NCBI GenBank assembly: GCA_022340305.1
Contig: JAJDOF010000141.1
Span: forward strand, 1-42,942
Source of the DNA: Gammaproteobacteria bacterium
GTDB lineage: Bacteria > Pseudomonadota > Gammaproteobacteria > GCA-001735895
Length of the DNA: 42,942 nt
Direction: 5' to 3'
The notes beneath the pieces were generated by a model. That model was not told the origin of the DNA. It was given only the letters and a program-made list of their open reading frames with translations, and did no database searches. The position numbers were made by a program, and so were the translations under genes. Shown one piece after another: positions 1 through 9,593 of the stretch (within the stretch, counting starts at the first letter, position 1; each line of letters begins with the position of its first letter).

Positions 1-72
1 AAGGCATTTGCGCGCAGGCCCGGAGCGTACATCAAGTACGTGACGGGCCGAGCACAAAGATAACGCCGCTAT
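1..72. repeat. Partial copy of a dispersed palindromic repeat
   Basis: This stretch is almost identical to the core of the element at 146-219 and differs mainly by a 2-base gap near its start. It contains the inner inverted pair GGCCCG ... CGGGCC around two GTAC tetramers, so it can form a hairpin. The copy touches the window edge, so its left arm may be missing. No coding region overlaps it. The family is not identified. Confidence 0.85.
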
Positions 73-107
73 AAGTTCCGACCGTAACACCTGCCGCCAC
101 TGTGCGG

Positions 108-252
108 TTTTTGTGGGCAGCTGGCGTCGATATTTTCGCAAGAGCAAGGCATCTTTGCGCGCAGGCCCGGAGCGTACATCAAGTACGTGACGGGCCGAGC
201 ACAAAGATAACGCCGCTATTGCGAAAATAGCGGCGCCAGATGCCCACAAAAA
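108..252. repeat. Long foldback (inverted-repeat) element
   Basis: Arms at 108-141 and 219-252 are reverse complements at 31 of 34 positions. Inside them lie nested inverted pairs: ATCTTTG (151-157) with CAAAGAT (202-208), and GGCCCG (164-169) with CGGGCC (191-196). The whole segment can therefore fold into one long imperfect hairpin. The core duplicates 1-72. The T-rich and A-rich ends (TTTTT at 108, A-run at 248) could also let it end transcription in either direction. It has no ORF and resembles a MITE-like or REP/BIME-like unit, but no family is assigned. Confidence 0.85.
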
Positions 253-266
253 AAGAGGATTGCAGC

Positions 267-1076
267 TCAGGGGGTCTTATAATTTTTCTTATAGTCGCCG
301 TCGTTACGGGGGAATAACGGGGATAACGCGAGTGACCCCCTGGCTGCAATCACAAACTGGATGATCAGGAAAAATAGCAGCAGCGTAGCAACGCTGCCGG
401 CACCGCTGGAATAGTAGTATTCTTCGTAATATTCGCTCGAAGAGTCGATATAGGGTTCATCCCGGGACAAATCTTCGATCATGACGTCCTTGCCGAGAGA
501 ATGGTGATCGAGTACGGCGCTTGCGACCATGTAGGCATGGTCCAGACTGTATATTTCAACCAGCACCGCGTAGTAGCCCGGCGCGTAACCTTCCATCAAT
601 TCGGTTTCGACTTCGTAGGCGTCGCTGAAATCATCGCCGTGTATGGTGAACAGGTCGGTGGTGAAGTACTGGCTCCAGGGCGCGCCTTCACGACTGAGAT
701 ACAACTTGGCATAAACCCTCGCACTGTCGACACTGACATCGACATCGAAGAAAACATTGATCGCATGATGGAAACCGTCACCATCGAGGTCGGATAGCAA
801 TTGCACATCGGCCTCGTAGATCTCGAATAATTGATCGTATCGATTGGCAACACCGTCAAAAAGCTGCGCTGCCGTGCCTGCGGCATAGTTTTCAGGCTCC
901 TTTGCCGCAACCCGGCTCACCGCTTCGCGCTGTTTGAGTACTGCGGATAAATCAGTGGCCTGGTCGATTCGCAACTTGCCCGCCGAACGGCTGGTTTGCA
1001 GCTCATCGGCGGCGTTGGCGATCGAACCGGCTCCCAGCAACAATGCTGACAGTAGCGCAATAGTGATTGTTTTCAT
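267..1076 (-). CDS. Exported protein with C-terminal membrane anchor (choice-of-anchor H-like)
   Basis: The protein has 269 residues. It starts with a clear Sec signal peptide (basic MKT, hydrophobic core, likely cleavage after SIANA). The mature part is acidic with no recognised enzymatic motif. Near the C-terminus a Tyr/Ser/Gly stretch (EEYYYSSGAGS) leads into one hydrophobic segment of about 20 residues and then a short basic tail (around residues 217-250). That arrangement resembles the sorting/anchor tail of proteins named choice-of-anchor H in marine Gammaproteobacteria; the name is from memory and not checked. The function is unknown. It lies 18 bases downstream of another exported-protein gene on the same strand, so the two may be co-transcribed. 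Few alternative starts fit the signal peptide. Confidence 0.75.
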   Translation of the reverse strand: MKTITIALLSALLLGAGSIANAADELQTSRSAGKLRIDQATDLSAVLKQREAVSRVAAKEPENYAAGTAAQLFDGVANRYDQLFEIYEADVQLLSDLDGDGFHHAINVFFDVDVSVDSARVYAKLYLSREGAPWSQYFTTDLFTIHGDDFSDAYEVETELMEGYAPGYYAVLVEIYSLDHAYMVASAVLDHHSLGKDVMIEDLSRDEPYIDSSSEYYEEYYYSSGAGSVATLLLFFLIIQFVIAARGSLALSPLFPRNDGDYKKNYKTP

Positions 1077-1094
1077 CGTCGTTTACCCGCGCAC

Positions 1095-1457
1095 TCAGTA
1101 CTTGTGACGCGGGGTGTAGTAGCCACCCTGGCTCGAGCTGTAACGCTTCTTGTGCGAGTACTGGCCGTGGTTGTTATGGCCCCTTTTATCGTGGAAATTG
1201 TTGTGATGGTTGCTGTAGCCATGACCAGAGCCATGACCAGAGCCCTGGCGATAATGCCCATGACGTTGATATTGGTAACGCTGATAATGGTGTGAACTAC
1301 CACCGTAATTCAGCAGCGCACCGAGCGCGAATCCCGCGACCAGCGGCGTGACAATATCGTGATCGTGGTTGGCGCGAGCTGGAGTGCTCGCCAGCATCAA
1401 TGTTACCAGGCCGGTGGCGGCCATGACTGCCAGCTTTTTGCGTGATTGAGTAAACAT
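1095..1457 (-). CDS. Small exported His/Tyr/Gly-rich protein
   Basis: The protein has 120 residues with an N-terminal signal peptide (basic MFTQSRKK, hydrophobic core, probable cleavage after TPARA). A short hydrophobic stretch (LVAGFALGALLNYGG) follows. The remainder is low-complexity and dominated by His, Tyr, Gly, Ser and Arg, with repeated HGHY/SGHG-like units. A good ribosome site (GGAGAT) lies about 7 bases before the ATG. Such tails can bind metal or RNA or be structural, but nothing in the sequence decides this. It is followed closely by the anchored exported protein on the same strand. Confidence 0.7.
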   Translation of the reverse strand: MFTQSRKKLAVMAATGLVTLMLASTPARANHDHDIVTPLVAGFALGALLNYGGSSHHYQRYQYQRHGHYRQGSGHGSGHGYSNHHNNFHDKRGHNNHGQYSHKKRYSSSQGGYYTPRHKY

Positions 1458-1781
1458 TTTTATCTCCGGTATCGCTTGAACATGGCGCTACTCTAACGAC
1501 AGGAGTCTTAATCCAGCCTGAACCACAACAGCGAATCGAAAACCGCTTTACGCAAACAGATTTGTTTTTACCCTGTCTCTAGAGCACGGTGATATCAGCA
1601 TGGCGGTCCCCGCCCAGGGGGCCGTGCAAGGTACAGACGGTGGGATAGTTTCTTCGGTCGTGTCAAACCGGGGCAGCAGGCGCTGGTCGGCCAGGAATGG
1701 CACGCCGAATAGTAAAAGGAATAGCAGGCAAAAAAAAGCCGGACTAAAGTCCGGCCAGTTGCCTGTCAGAAGACGCGCTTC
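1458..1781. other. Intergenic region holding the rpsT terminator only
   Basis: This 324-base stretch lies between rpsT and the small exported-protein gene. Besides the rpsT terminator at 1731-1755 and the ribosome site of the gene to its left, I see no gene. A 79-codon plus-strand ORF starting at 1600 has no ribosome site, runs through the terminator and into antisense rpsT, and is not supported. Confidence 0.6.
1731..1755 (-). terminator. Rho-independent terminator of rpsT
   Basis: Read on the minus strand, the inverted pair GCCGGACT (1748-1755) / AGTCCGGC (1738-1745) has a 2-base loop and is followed by a run of seven or eight U (A-run at 1730-1737 on the plus strand). It starts 26 bases after the rpsT stop codon. 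Confidence 0.92.
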
Positions 1782-2042
1782 CTACAGTGCTTTGATTTGC
1801 GCATTCAAGCGGCTCTTGTGGCGGGCCGCTTTGTTGTGACTGATGAGCCCCACGTTTGCAGAGCGATCGAGTACCGGCACGACTTTCTTGAACGCGGCCT
1901 CGGCAGCCGGTTTATCGGCAGCAGCGATCGCGGCAACGGTTGCCTTTAGATGCGTGCGCATCATTGAACGGCGGCTGGCGTTTGCCTGGCGGCGCTGTTC
2001 GGACTGGTTCGCACGCTTTCGCGCAGATGCTGAGTTGGCCAA
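1782..2042 (-). CDS. rpsT: 30S ribosomal protein S20
   Basis: S20 is a primary 16S rRNA-binding protein of the small subunit. The 86-residue product begins [15 protein letters not shown] and contains the conserved block [10 protein letters not shown] and the motif HNKAARHKS near the end, matching bacterial S20 in length and composition. The start codon is TTG (plus-strand CAA at 2040-2042), preceded by an AGGAG ribosome site. Escherichia coli rpsT also starts with UUG, which is linked to its autoregulation, so the rare start is probably conserved rather than an error. It has its own promoter and terminator and is divergent from murJ, the usual gammaproteobacterial arrangement. Confidence 0.97.
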   Translation of the reverse strand: MANSASARKRANQSEQRRQANASRRSMMRTHLKATVAAIAAADKPAAEAAFKKVVPVLDRSANVGLISHNKAARHKSRLNAQIKAL

Positions 2043-2081
2043 GGTATGCTCCTGGATTCGGGCTTAAAAAATCAGGCGCGC

Positions 2082-2110
2082 ATTATCTTCACTGCGGCTG
2101 GCGCTGTCAA
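2082..2110 (-). promoter_or_regulatory. Sigma70-type promoter of rpsT
   Basis: On the minus strand a perfect -35 TTGACA (2105-2110) is separated by 17 bases from a -10 GATAAT (2082-2087). Transcription would begin near 2075, leaving a leader of about 30 bases before the TTG start of rpsT. Confidence 0.8.
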
Positions 2111-2138
2111 CTCGAAATAACTGCTATAGAGTCACTCG

Positions 2139-2166
2139 TTGAGCCGATGGCTGCTTACGGTATATT
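2139..2166 (+). promoter_or_regulatory. Candidate sigma70-type promoter for murJ operon
   Basis: A TTGAGC -35 (2139-2144), a 16-base spacer and a TATATT -10 (2161-2166) lie about 70 bases upstream of the murJ ATG, divergent from the rpsT promoter. The match is decent but not decisive. Confidence 0.45.
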
Positions 2167-2239
2167 TAGGCATCGGCTTAATCAATGCTAGAATTCGCCG
2201 CCTTTATCACCCCGAGACGCAACGGTAACCACCCCTGAC

Positions 2240-3790
2240 ATGAGTGTACTGATCAAATCCACCCTTTCGGTAGGTTCGATGACCCTGTTATCGCGGGCGC
2301 TGGGGCTATTGCGTGACATTGTCATTGCGCGACTGTTTTCTGCCAGCGATGCTGCGGATGCATTTTTTGTCGCCTTCAAGATCCCCAATTTTCTGCGTCG
2401 GCTGTTTGCCGAGGGTGCATTTTCGCTCGCTTTCGTACCGGTGTTGTCAGAGTATCGCAGCCGCAACAGCATGGTGCAGACGCGCGATCTGATAGACCGC
2501 GTGGCCGGCACGCTTGGGTTCATCCTGTTGCTGATAAGCCTGCTCGGGGTGTTTGCATCACCGTTGATAATCGCGGTTTTCGCGGCCGGGTTCGCCGATC
2601 AACCCGCCAAGTTCGAACTGACCTCCGACATGCTGCGCCTCACCTTTCCCTACATTCTACTGATTTCGATGACGGCGATGGCAGGCGGCATACTCAATAC
2701 CTGGAAACGCTTCGCGGTGCCCGCATTCACACCGGTGCTGCTGAACCTCAGCATGATCGGCTGCGCGTTGTGGCTGAGCCCACGCCTCGATGTGCCGATC
2801 ACCGGCCTCGCCTGGGGTGTGTTAATTGCCGGCATCACTCAATTACTGTTTCAATTGCCGTTTCTGTATCAGGCCGAACTATTGCCACGCCCCAAATGGG
2901 GCTGGCGACATGAAGGTGTGCAAAAAATCATCAAATTGATGATTCCGGCGCTGTTCGGCTCCTCGGTGGCACAAATCAACCTGTTATTTGATACCTTCAT
3001 CGCCTCTTTCCTGGTCACCGGTAGCGTCTCCTGGCTCTATTATTCCGACCGCCTGCTCGAATTTCCGCTCGGCGTATTCGGCATCGCGCTGGCCACCGTG
3101 GTATTACCCAATTTATCGCAGGCGCACTACCGGGAGGGGGACGACAGTTTCAATAAAACACTGCAATGGGCCATTCAGCTCACCCTGATTATTGCCCTAC
3201 CTGCGACCATCGGTCTGTTCCTGCTGGCGCAACCGATTCTCGCCACCCTGTTCGAATACGGCGCCTTCAAACACAGCGATTCGATGATGTCGGCCTACAG
3301 CCTGATGGCTTATAGCCTCGGCCTGCCTGCGTTCATCCTGATCAAGATCCTGGCGAGCGGATTTTACGCCCGCCAGGACACCAAAACCCCGGTACGTATC
3401 GGGATCCAGTCGATGATCATCAATATGGCGCTGAATGTCGTCCTGGTGGTGTGGATGTTGCAGTCTGAATTTATTGCGCCGCACGTGGGACTTGCGCTGG
3501 CGACGACCGCATCGGCCTATTTCAATGCTTTTCGCCTGGCGCGGGGACTGCGCCGCGACGCCATACTGGGTCCGCCCGCAACTTTCAGTGAACCGCTGCT
3601 CAGGATCCTCTGTGGCTGCGTGGTGATGAGCGCACTGATTTACTTCATGCTGCCGCAAATCGCCCAGTGGGGCGAATGGCGCTGGCATCAGCGACTGGCC
3701 GAGCTGCTCTGGCTGATAGGGCCTGCTATCTTGTGTTACGGCGCAATGCTTTGGATAATGGGATTTCGCCGGCATCACTTCATCGCCTGA
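2240..3790 (+). CDS. murJ: Lipid II flippase MurJ
   Basis: MurJ moves lipid-linked peptidoglycan precursors across the inner membrane and belongs to the MOP/MviN superfamily. The product has 516 residues, close to the family norm, with about 14 hydrophobic segments. The N-terminal block VGSMTLLSRALGLLRD and the stretch FLRRLFAEGAFSLAFVPVL carry the family-typical arginines and the EGAFS motif. The ATG at 2240 aligns with the usual MurJ N-terminus, although its ribosome site is weak. The order murJ-ribF-ileS-lspA-fkpB-ispH downstream is classic for Gammaproteobacteria, and ribF starts 11 bases after the stop. Confidence 0.97.
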   Translation: MSVLIKSTLSVGSMTLLSRALGLLRDIVIARLFSASDAADAFFVAFKIPNFLRRLFAEGAFSLAFVPVLSEYRSRNSMVQTRDLIDRVAGTLGFILLLISLLGVFASPLIIAVFAAGFADQPAKFELTSDMLRLTFPYILLISMTAMAGGILNTWKRFAVPAFTPVLLNLSMIGCALWLSPRLDVPITGLAWGVLIAGITQLLFQLPFLYQAELLPRPKWGWRHEGVQKIIKLMIPALFGSSVAQINLLFDTFIASFLVTGSVSWLYYSDRLLEFPLGVFGIALATVVLPNLSQAHYREGDDSFNKTLQWAIQLTLIIALPATIGLFLLAQPILATLFEYGAFKHSDSMMSAYSLMAYSLGLPAFILIKILASGFYARQDTKTPVRIGIQSMIINMALNVVLVVWMLQSEFIAPHVGLALATTASAYFNAFRLARGLRRDAILGPPATFSEPLLRILCGCVVMSALIYFMLPQIAQWGEWRWHQRLAELLWLIGPAILCYGAMLWIMGFRRHHFIA

Positions 3791-3801
3791 TCCCACTCGA
3801 T

Positions 3802-4734
3802 ATGAAACTGATTAGAGGTCTTTACAACTTGACGAACCCATTGCGCGCGAGCGCGGTGACGATTGGCAATTTCGATGGTGTTCACCGTGGCCATCAAACC
3901 GTCATCCGCCAGTTACGCCGGGTTGCCGCCGACACCAACCTGCCCACGGTGGTGATCATCTTCGAACCGCAGCCAATCGAATTTTTTGCCGCCGACAAGG
4001 CGCCCAAACGACTGGCTCGCTTCCGCGAGAAAATCGCCTACCTGAAAGCGCAGCAAATCGACTACCTGCTGTGCCTGCGTTTCGACGCTGAACTCGCGGC
4101 GGCGAGCGCCGAAGATTTCGTGCAGAAAATATTGATCGACAGCCTGCAAACCCGGCACCTGGTCATCGGCGACGATTTCCATTTTGGTCACAACCGCCAG
4201 GGCAATTTCAGCTTTCTACAGCAAAACAGCGCACGTTTCGGCTTTCGCGTCGACGAGACCGAAACCCTGCTGCATGATGGCGCACGCATCAGCAGCACGC
4301 GTGTGCGGGAATGCATCCAACGGGACGATTTCGATTCGGCAGCCGAATTGCTCGGGCGGCCCTATTCGCTGTCAGGGCGAATCGCTCATGGACAAAAACT
4401 CGGGCGCGAGCTCGGTTATCCCACCATCAATATCAAGATGGGCGATAAAACCCTGATCGTTAAAGGAATATTTGCGGTTCAGGTGAAAGGAATAGATAAT
4501 CGCGGGCTCAGGGGCGTAGCCAGCATTGGCACCCGCCCAACCGTTAACGGCGTCGATACCATCCTCGAAGTCTACATTCTCGATTTTGATCGGGATGTTT
4601 ATGGCTATCGCGTCGAAGTCGAGTTTTTGCACAAGATTCGCAACGAAGAGAAATTTGATTCGCTCGAGGAATTGAGCGCCCATATCGCAGAGGATACCGA
4701 AAAGGCGAAAGCCTTTTTTGATCAACAATCTTGA
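3802..4734 (+). CDS. ribF: Bifunctional riboflavin kinase / FAD synthetase
   Basis: RibF phosphorylates riboflavin to FMN and then adenylylates it to FAD. With the start at 3802 (MKLIRGLYNL) the product has 310 residues, the normal size. An upstream ATG at 3667 in the same frame lies inside murJ and would add 45 non-conserved residues. The N-terminal nucleotidyltransferase domain shows IGNFDGVHRGHQ with the H28-x-x-H31 nucleotide-binding signature. The C-terminal kinase domain begins near residue 185 with GRPYSLSGRI and carries the GRELGYPTINI block. It is the second gene of the murJ-ispH run. No FMN riboswitch is visible upstream. Confidence 0.96.
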   Translation: MKLIRGLYNLTNPLRASAVTIGNFDGVHRGHQTVIRQLRRVAADTNLPTVVIIFEPQPIEFFAADKAPKRLARFREKIAYLKAQQIDYLLCLRFDAELAAASAEDFVQKILIDSLQTRHLVIGDDFHFGHNRQGNFSFLQQNSARFGFRVDETETLLHDGARISSTRVRECIQRDDFDSAAELLGRPYSLSGRIAHGQKLGRELGYPTINIKMGDKTLIVKGIFAVQVKGIDNRGLRGVASIGTRPTVNGVDTILEVYILDFDRDVYGYRVEVEFLHKIRNEEKFDSLEELSAHIAEDTEKAKAFFDQQS

Positions 4735-4776
4735 TCGACAAACCTGATCGCGATGTTTAAACGAGATGAATGACCG

Positions 4777-7611
4777 TTGGCTGACTATAAATCCACTTTG
4801 AATTTACCCGATACCGAGTTCCCGATGCGCGGTAATCTCGCCAATCGTGAACCCGAACGCCTGCAGAAATGGCAGGATCGAGATCTCTACCAGATGATTC
4901 GCAAGGCGCGCAGCGGGCGTAAACGCTACGTGCTGCACGACGGCCCACCCTACGCCAACGGCGATATTCACATCGGCCATGCGGTCAACAAGATCCTCAA
5001 AGACATGATCGTCAAGTCGCGCACCCTGAACGGCGAAGATGCACCTTACGTACCTGGCTGGGATTGTCATGGTCTGCCGATCGAACACCAGGTGGAAAAG
5101 ACCATCGGCAAGGTCGGCGTCAAAGTCGAAGCCGACGAATTCCGCCAGGCCTGCCGCGACTATGCCCTCAAGCAGATCGACAAGCAACGCGTCGACTTCA
5201 TACGGCTCGGTGTGCTTGGCGACTGGTACAACCCTTACCTGACGATGAATTTCGCAACCGAAGCCAACATCGTGCGCGCGGTCGGTAAAATCATCGAAAA
5301 TGGACACGTGGTACGCGGCGACAAGCCGGTGCACTGGTGTATTGATTGCGCCTCGTCGCTGGCCGAGGCCGAGGTCGACTACAAGGATAAAACGTCTCCG
5401 GCAATCGACGTGCGCTTTCGCGTAGTGGATGAAGCGGCGTTTATCGCGGCACTGACCATCGAAGCCGACGGGCCGGGTGAAGGGCCCCTGTCGGTACTGA
5501 TCTGGACCACCACTCCCTGGACCTTGCCGGCCAACCTCGCGGTCGCACTCAACCCGATGGAGGAATATGTCCTGTTGCAGGTCGAGAGCGATCTCGGCAG
5601 CGAGCGCCTGTTGCTCGCCACAGGCCTGGCGCAGGCGGCGCTTGCGCGTTACGGCATCAGCGAATCAACGGTCGTGGCCCGTGCCAAGGGTGATGCCCTG
5701 GAAGGTCTGCTGCTGCAACATCCGTTTTACGCGCGCCACTCGCTGCTGGTGGTCGGTGATCACGTCACCCTCGAAGCGGGTACGGGCGCAGTGCACACGG
5801 CACCCGGCCACGGCCAGGACGATTTTGTGCTGGGTCGCAAATACGGTCTCGACATCTACAATCCGGTCGGTGGTAACGGCTGTTTTCTGCCGGATACCGA
5901 ATTTTTCGCCGGCGAGCACGTGTTCAGCGCCAATGATCACGTCATCGAAGTGCTCAAGGAAAACAACGCCCTCATCCATGTGGAAAAATACCAGCACAGC
6001 TACCCGCACTGCTGGCGGCATAAGTCTCCGATCATCTTTCGCGCTACGCCGCAGTGGTTCATCAGCATGGAACAGGCCGGACTGCGTGACCTCGCCATGG
6101 CTGAAATCAAGAAAGTACGCTGGGTGCCCGGCTGGGGACAGGCTCGCATCGAGAGCATGATTGAAAAACGGCCGGACTGGTGTATTTCGCGGCAGCGTTA
6201 CTGGGGCTCACCGATTCCATTGTTCATGCATCAACAGACCAACGAACTGCACCCTCGTACTGCCGAACTGATCGAGATGGTGGCCATGCGCATCGAGCAG
6301 GGTGGTATCGAGGCCTGGTTTTCGCTCGATGCACGCGAGCTGCTCGGTGATGATGCAGACGATTACGTCAAGCTCAGCGATACGCTCGACGTCTGGTTCG
6401 ATTCCGGCACCACCCATTACAGCGTGCTGCAACAGGACGATCGTTTCAACTTTCCGGCCGACATGTACCTCGAAGGCTCGGATCAGCACCGTGGCTGGTT
6501 TCACTCGTCGCTGTTGGCATCCTGCGCGATGCACGGTCAGGCGCCCTACCGCCAGGTGTTGACTCACGGTTTCACGGTCGACGCCAAGGGCATGAAGATG
6601 TCGAAGTCGGTCGGTAACGTTGTCGCCCCGATCAAGGTGACCAATTCACTTGGCGCCGACATCCTGCGCCTGTGGGTGGCATCGACGGATTACTCGGGCG
6701 AAATGACGATTTCTGACGAAATCCTGAAACGTACCGCGGATTCCTACCGTCGTATTCGCAATACCCTGCGTTTCCTGCTGGCCAACACCAATGGCTTCGA
6801 TCCCGCCAGGCATTTGCTTGCCGCTGGCGATATGCTCGCCTTCGACCAGTGGATTGTTGCCGAAGCGCTCGAGTTGCAGCTGCAGTTACAGCAACACTAC
6901 AACGACTATCAGTTTCACATTGCGATGCAGAAAATCCATAATTTCTGTTCGGAGACACTGGGCGGCTTTTATCTTGACGTCATCAAGGACCGTCAGTACA
7001 CGACGCAGGCCGATTCGCGTGCACGGCGTTCCTGCCAGAGCGCGATGTACCACGTGCTCGAGGCCATGACGCGCTGGATCGCACCGATCTTGAGTTTCAC
7101 CGCCGATGAAGTCTGGGAAAACATGCCCGGGGTGCGCGATGACCTTGGCGTGTTCGTCGCGGAATGGTATGACGGGCTTTTCGCCTACGCCAACAGCGAC
7201 ATTGATGCAGCTGCCTGGGATGTCGTCGAGCAGGTCCGCACCGAGGTTACGCGCACGCTCGAGGGTTTGCGCAAGGAAGGCAGAATCGGATCGAGCCTCG
7301 ACGCCGATGTCATCGTCTATGCCGACCGCTCACTGGTCGAACGCCTGCAGGTTCTGAACGAAGAGCTGCGCTTTGTCATGATCACATCGTCGGCAACACT
7401 GACGCCACTGGGCGAAACCGATGGCGCAGATCTCATTACCCTGGCCGATGGCAGCCATTTTCGCATCGAGGCCAGCGCCAGTGGCTTTAGCAAATGTGTG
7501 CGCTGCTGGCATCACCGCGAGGACGTTGGTCTGCACGCCGCCCACGAGGAGCTGTGCGGGCGCTGTATCGAGAACATCGAAGGTGACGGTGAACCGCGCG
7601 CTTACGTCTAG
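4777..7611 (+). CDS. ileS: Isoleucyl-tRNA synthetase
   Basis: This class Ia synthetase charges tRNA-Ile. The 944-residue product has the class I signature HIGH at 65-68, the KMSKS loop at about 607-611, and a C-terminal zinc-type cysteine set (CVRCWHH and LCGRC). The start is TTG at 4777: an in-frame TGA sits immediately upstream (4771-4773), and the first residues [19 protein letters not shown] match the usual N-terminus. The next ATG, at 4825, would cut off conserved residues. The ribosome site is weak. ribF ends 42 bases before and lspA begins 26 bases after. Confidence 0.98.
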   Translation: MADYKSTLNLPDTEFPMRGNLANREPERLQKWQDRDLYQMIRKARSGRKRYVLHDGPPYANGDIHIGHAVNKILKDMIVKSRTLNGEDAPYVPGWDCHGLPIEHQVEKTIGKVGVKVEADEFRQACRDYALKQIDKQRVDFIRLGVLGDWYNPYLTMNFATEANIVRAVGKIIENGHVVRGDKPVHWCIDCASSLAEAEVDYKDKTSPAIDVRFRVVDEAAFIAALTIEADGPGEGPLSVLIWTTTPWTLPANLAVALNPMEEYVLLQVESDLGSERLLLATGLAQAALARYGISESTVVARAKGDALEGLLLQHPFYARHSLLVVGDHVTLEAGTGAVHTAPGHGQDDFVLGRKYGLDIYNPVGGNGCFLPDTEFFAGEHVFSANDHVIEVLKENNALIHVEKYQHSYPHCWRHKSPIIFRATPQWFISMEQAGLRDLAMAEIKKVRWVPGWGQARIESMIEKRPDWCISRQRYWGSPIPLFMHQQTNELHPRTAELIEMVAMRIEQGGIEAWFSLDARELLGDDADDYVKLSDTLDVWFDSGTTHYSVLQQDDRFNFPADMYLEGSDQHRGWFHSSLLASCAMHGQAPYRQVLTHGFTVDAKGMKMSKSVGNVVAPIKVTNSLGADILRLWVASTDYSGEMTISDEILKRTADSYRRIRNTLRFLLANTNGFDPARHLLAAGDMLAFDQWIVAEALELQLQLQQHYNDYQFHIAMQKIHNFCSETLGGFYLDVIKDRQYTTQADSRARRSCQSAMYHVLEAMTRWIAPILSFTADEVWENMPGVRDDLGVFVAEWYDGLFAYANSDIDAAAWDVVEQVRTEVTRTLEGLRKEGRIGSSLDADVIVYADRSLVERLQVLNEELRFVMITSSATLTPLGETDGADLITLADGSHFRIEASASGFSKCVRCWHHREDVGLHAAHEELCGRCIENIEGDGEPRAYV

Positions 7612-7637
7612 GACCGCAACGGCCATATGACTTTCGA

Positions 7638-8129
7638 ATGACAATCGTAACTCCCCAGCTTAAATGGTTATGGCTCAGTCTCGGCGTGATCATAATCGAC
7701 CAGGTCACCAAGCAGATCGCCGAGGCGCAACTCAGCCTGCACCAACCGCTCAATCTGATGCCTTACTTCGACTGGTACCTGACCTATAACACCGGTGCTG
7801 CCTTTAGCCTGCTGGCCGATGCCGGTGGCTGGCAACGCTGGATGTTTACCGCTATTGCCATCGTCGTCAGCCTGGTTATTGTGCAATGGATCCGCAAGCT
7901 GGAGCCTGGCGACTCGCTGACGGCACTGTCACTCAGCCTGATTCTCGGTGGTGCGATCGGCAACCTGATCGATCGAATCCTGCTCGGTCACGTCATCGAC
8001 TTCATCCAGGTATGGCTCGGCAGTTACCCGTTTCCCGCTTTCAATATTGCCGATGCCGCGATCAGCGTCGGTGCAGCGCTACTGATATTAAGCAGTTTCT
8101 ACGGCCCTCGAAAAGCCGACAGCGACTAG
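7638..8129 (+). CDS. lspA: Lipoprotein signal peptidase (signal peptidase II)
   Basis: LspA is an inner-membrane aspartyl protease that cleaves signal peptides of diacylglyceryl-modified prolipoproteins. The 163-residue product has four hydrophobic segments. Signature blocks include IIDQVTK near residue 20, YNTGAAFSLL, GNLIDRILLGHVIDF with catalytic Asp121, and FNIADAAI with catalytic Asp139. Length and motifs are normal. The gene sits in the ileS-lspA-fkpB-ispH order and follows ileS closely. Confidence 0.97.
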   Translation: MTIVTPQLKWLWLSLGVIIIDQVTKQIAEAQLSLHQPLNLMPYFDWYLTYNTGAAFSLLADAGGWQRWMFTAIAIVVSLVIVQWIRKLEPGDSLTALSLSLILGGAIGNLIDRILLGHVIDFIQVWLGSYPFPAFNIADAAISVGAALLILSSFYGPRKADSD

Positions 8130-8183
8130 TACGCCTGCAATGAGATATCTCGGGATTGAGCCAGTCAGTAAGCGGTTAGCTGC

Positions 8184-8642
8184 ATGAGCAAGATCGAACG
8201 CAACAGCCGGGTAACGCTGTACTACCGGCTCGGACTAACTGACGATCAGATGCTGGAAGAAAACTTCACCGATGAACCGATGACGGTAACGCTCGGCAAG
8301 GGAGAAATGGCCGAAGGCCTTGAACTGGCGCTGATCGGCCTGAGTGAGGGCGATGAACAGACTATCGATATCGGCCCCGATCTCGCCTTCGGATTTGTCG
8401 ACGAGACGCTATTTCGAGCCTTTCCGCGCGCCGAGTTCGATCCGGGTCTCGAGCTCGAACCCGGCCTGATCATCGAGTTCGCCAATGAGGACGGTGATAC
8501 GCTGCCGGGCACGATAATCAGTTTTGACGACCACCAGGTGCAGGTCGATTTGAATCACCCGCTGGCTGGCCAAACCGTTCGCTATAGCGTTAAGATAGTC
8601 GCCGTCGATAACGACACAACCGAACCCAAGACCCTGCATTAA
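8184..8642 (+). CDS. fkpB: FKBP-type peptidyl-prolyl isomerase (SlpA family)
   Basis: The 152-residue product is a small cytoplasmic FKBP with an insert-in-flap domain, like E. coli FkpB/SlpA. Visible features are the N-terminal VTLYYRLGL strand, the [17 protein letters not shown] block that shapes the FKBP pocket, and the [17 protein letters not shown]-terminal signature. It probably acts as a chaperone with weak isomerase activity. Its TAA stop overlaps the ispH ATG by one base (TAATG), which points to translational coupling. Confidence 0.95.
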   Translation: MSKIERNSRVTLYYRLGLTDDQMLEENFTDEPMTVTLGKGEMAEGLELALIGLSEGDEQTIDIGPDLAFGFVDETLFRAFPRAEFDPGLELEPGLIIEFANEDGDTLPGTIISFDDHQVQVDLNHPLAGQTVRYSVKIVAVDNDTTEPKTLH

Positions 8643-9571
8643 TGGATATCCTGCTTGCCAACCCGCGCGGCTTCTGCGCCGGCGTCGATCGCGCCATCGA
8701 AATCGTCGAACGCGCAATCCAGCTATTCGGCGCACCGATATACGTGCGCCACGAAGTGGTGCACAACCGCTTCGTCGTCGACGACCTCAAGCAAAAGGGC
8801 GCCATTTTTGTCGATGAACTCGACCAGGTGCCGGACGATAATTACGTCATCTTCAGTGCCCACGGCGTATCCAGGGCAGTACAACGGGAGGCGGCACAAC
8901 GCAAGCTGAAGGTGTTTGACGCGACCTGTCCACTGGTTACCAAGGTGCACATGGAAGTCAGTCGCTACAGTCGCAAAGGCATCGAAACCATTTTGATCGG
9001 CCACCGCGGCCACCCCGAAGTGGAAGGCACCATGGGGCAATACGAGCGCAGCAACGGTGGCGACATCTACCTCGTCGAGTCGTCCGCAGACGTGAAAACG
9101 CTCAATGTTCGCAATCCCGACCAGTTACGCTACGTCACACAAACTACCCTGTCCAAAGACGATACGGCAATCGTCATCGACAGCCTGCACGCGGTATTCC
9201 CGAAAATCCAGGGACCGAAGAAGGAAGACATCTGCTATGCCACCCAAAATCGGCAGGATGCGGTTAAACAACTGGCCGAACGTTGCGACCTGATTCTGGT
9301 GGTCGGATCGAACAACAGCTCGAATTCAAATCGCCTGCGCGAAATTGCCGAAAATAAAAATATCGAGGGTTACCTGATCGACAGCGATGCGGACATCAAT
9401 CTCGAGTGGCTGCAAAACAAAACCTGTATCGGGGTCACCGCGGGCGCCTCTGCACCTGAACTACTGGTCAACAATGTGGTCAGTTATCTGCAGGCGAACG
9501 GTGGCGGCAAGGCGTCGTCTCTTGGATTTAGCGAAGATGTCATTTTCCCGCTGCCCAAACCATTAAGATAA
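8642..9571 (+). CDS. ispH: 4-hydroxy-3-methylbut-2-enyl diphosphate reductase
   Basis: IspH is the last enzyme of the MEP isoprenoid pathway and converts HMBPP to IPP and DMAPP with an iron-sulfur cluster. The 309-residue product keeps the three cluster cysteines (Cys12 in PRGFCAGV, Cys96 in DATCPLV, Cys198 in DICYATQ) and the substrate histidines His41, His74 and His124 (GHPEVEG). The [10 protein letters not shown] block, typical of the phosphate site, is also present. It is coupled to fkpB by a one-base overlap and ends the conserved run. Confidence 0.97.
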   Translation: MDILLANPRGFCAGVDRAIEIVERAIQLFGAPIYVRHEVVHNRFVVDDLKQKGAIFVDELDQVPDDNYVIFSAHGVSRAVQREAAQRKLKVFDATCPLVTKVHMEVSRYSRKGIETILIGHRGHPEVEGTMGQYERSNGGDIYLVESSADVKTLNVRNPDQLRYVTQTTLSKDDTAIVIDSLHAVFPKIQGPKKEDICYATQNRQDAVKQLAERCDLILVVGSNNSSNSNRLREIAENKNIEGYLIDSDADINLEWLQNKTCIGVTAGASAPELLVNNVVSYLQANGGGKASSLGFSEDVIFPLPKPLR

Positions 9572-9593
9572 TCTGAACCCCGGGTGTGCAACG

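Noticed and set aside
1600..1839. 79-codon plus-strand ORF
   Set aside because: It crosses the rpsT terminator and antisense coding sequence and has no ribosome site.
3791..3801. FMN riboswitch before ribF
   Set aside because: Only 11 bases separate murJ from ribF, too short for an RFN element.
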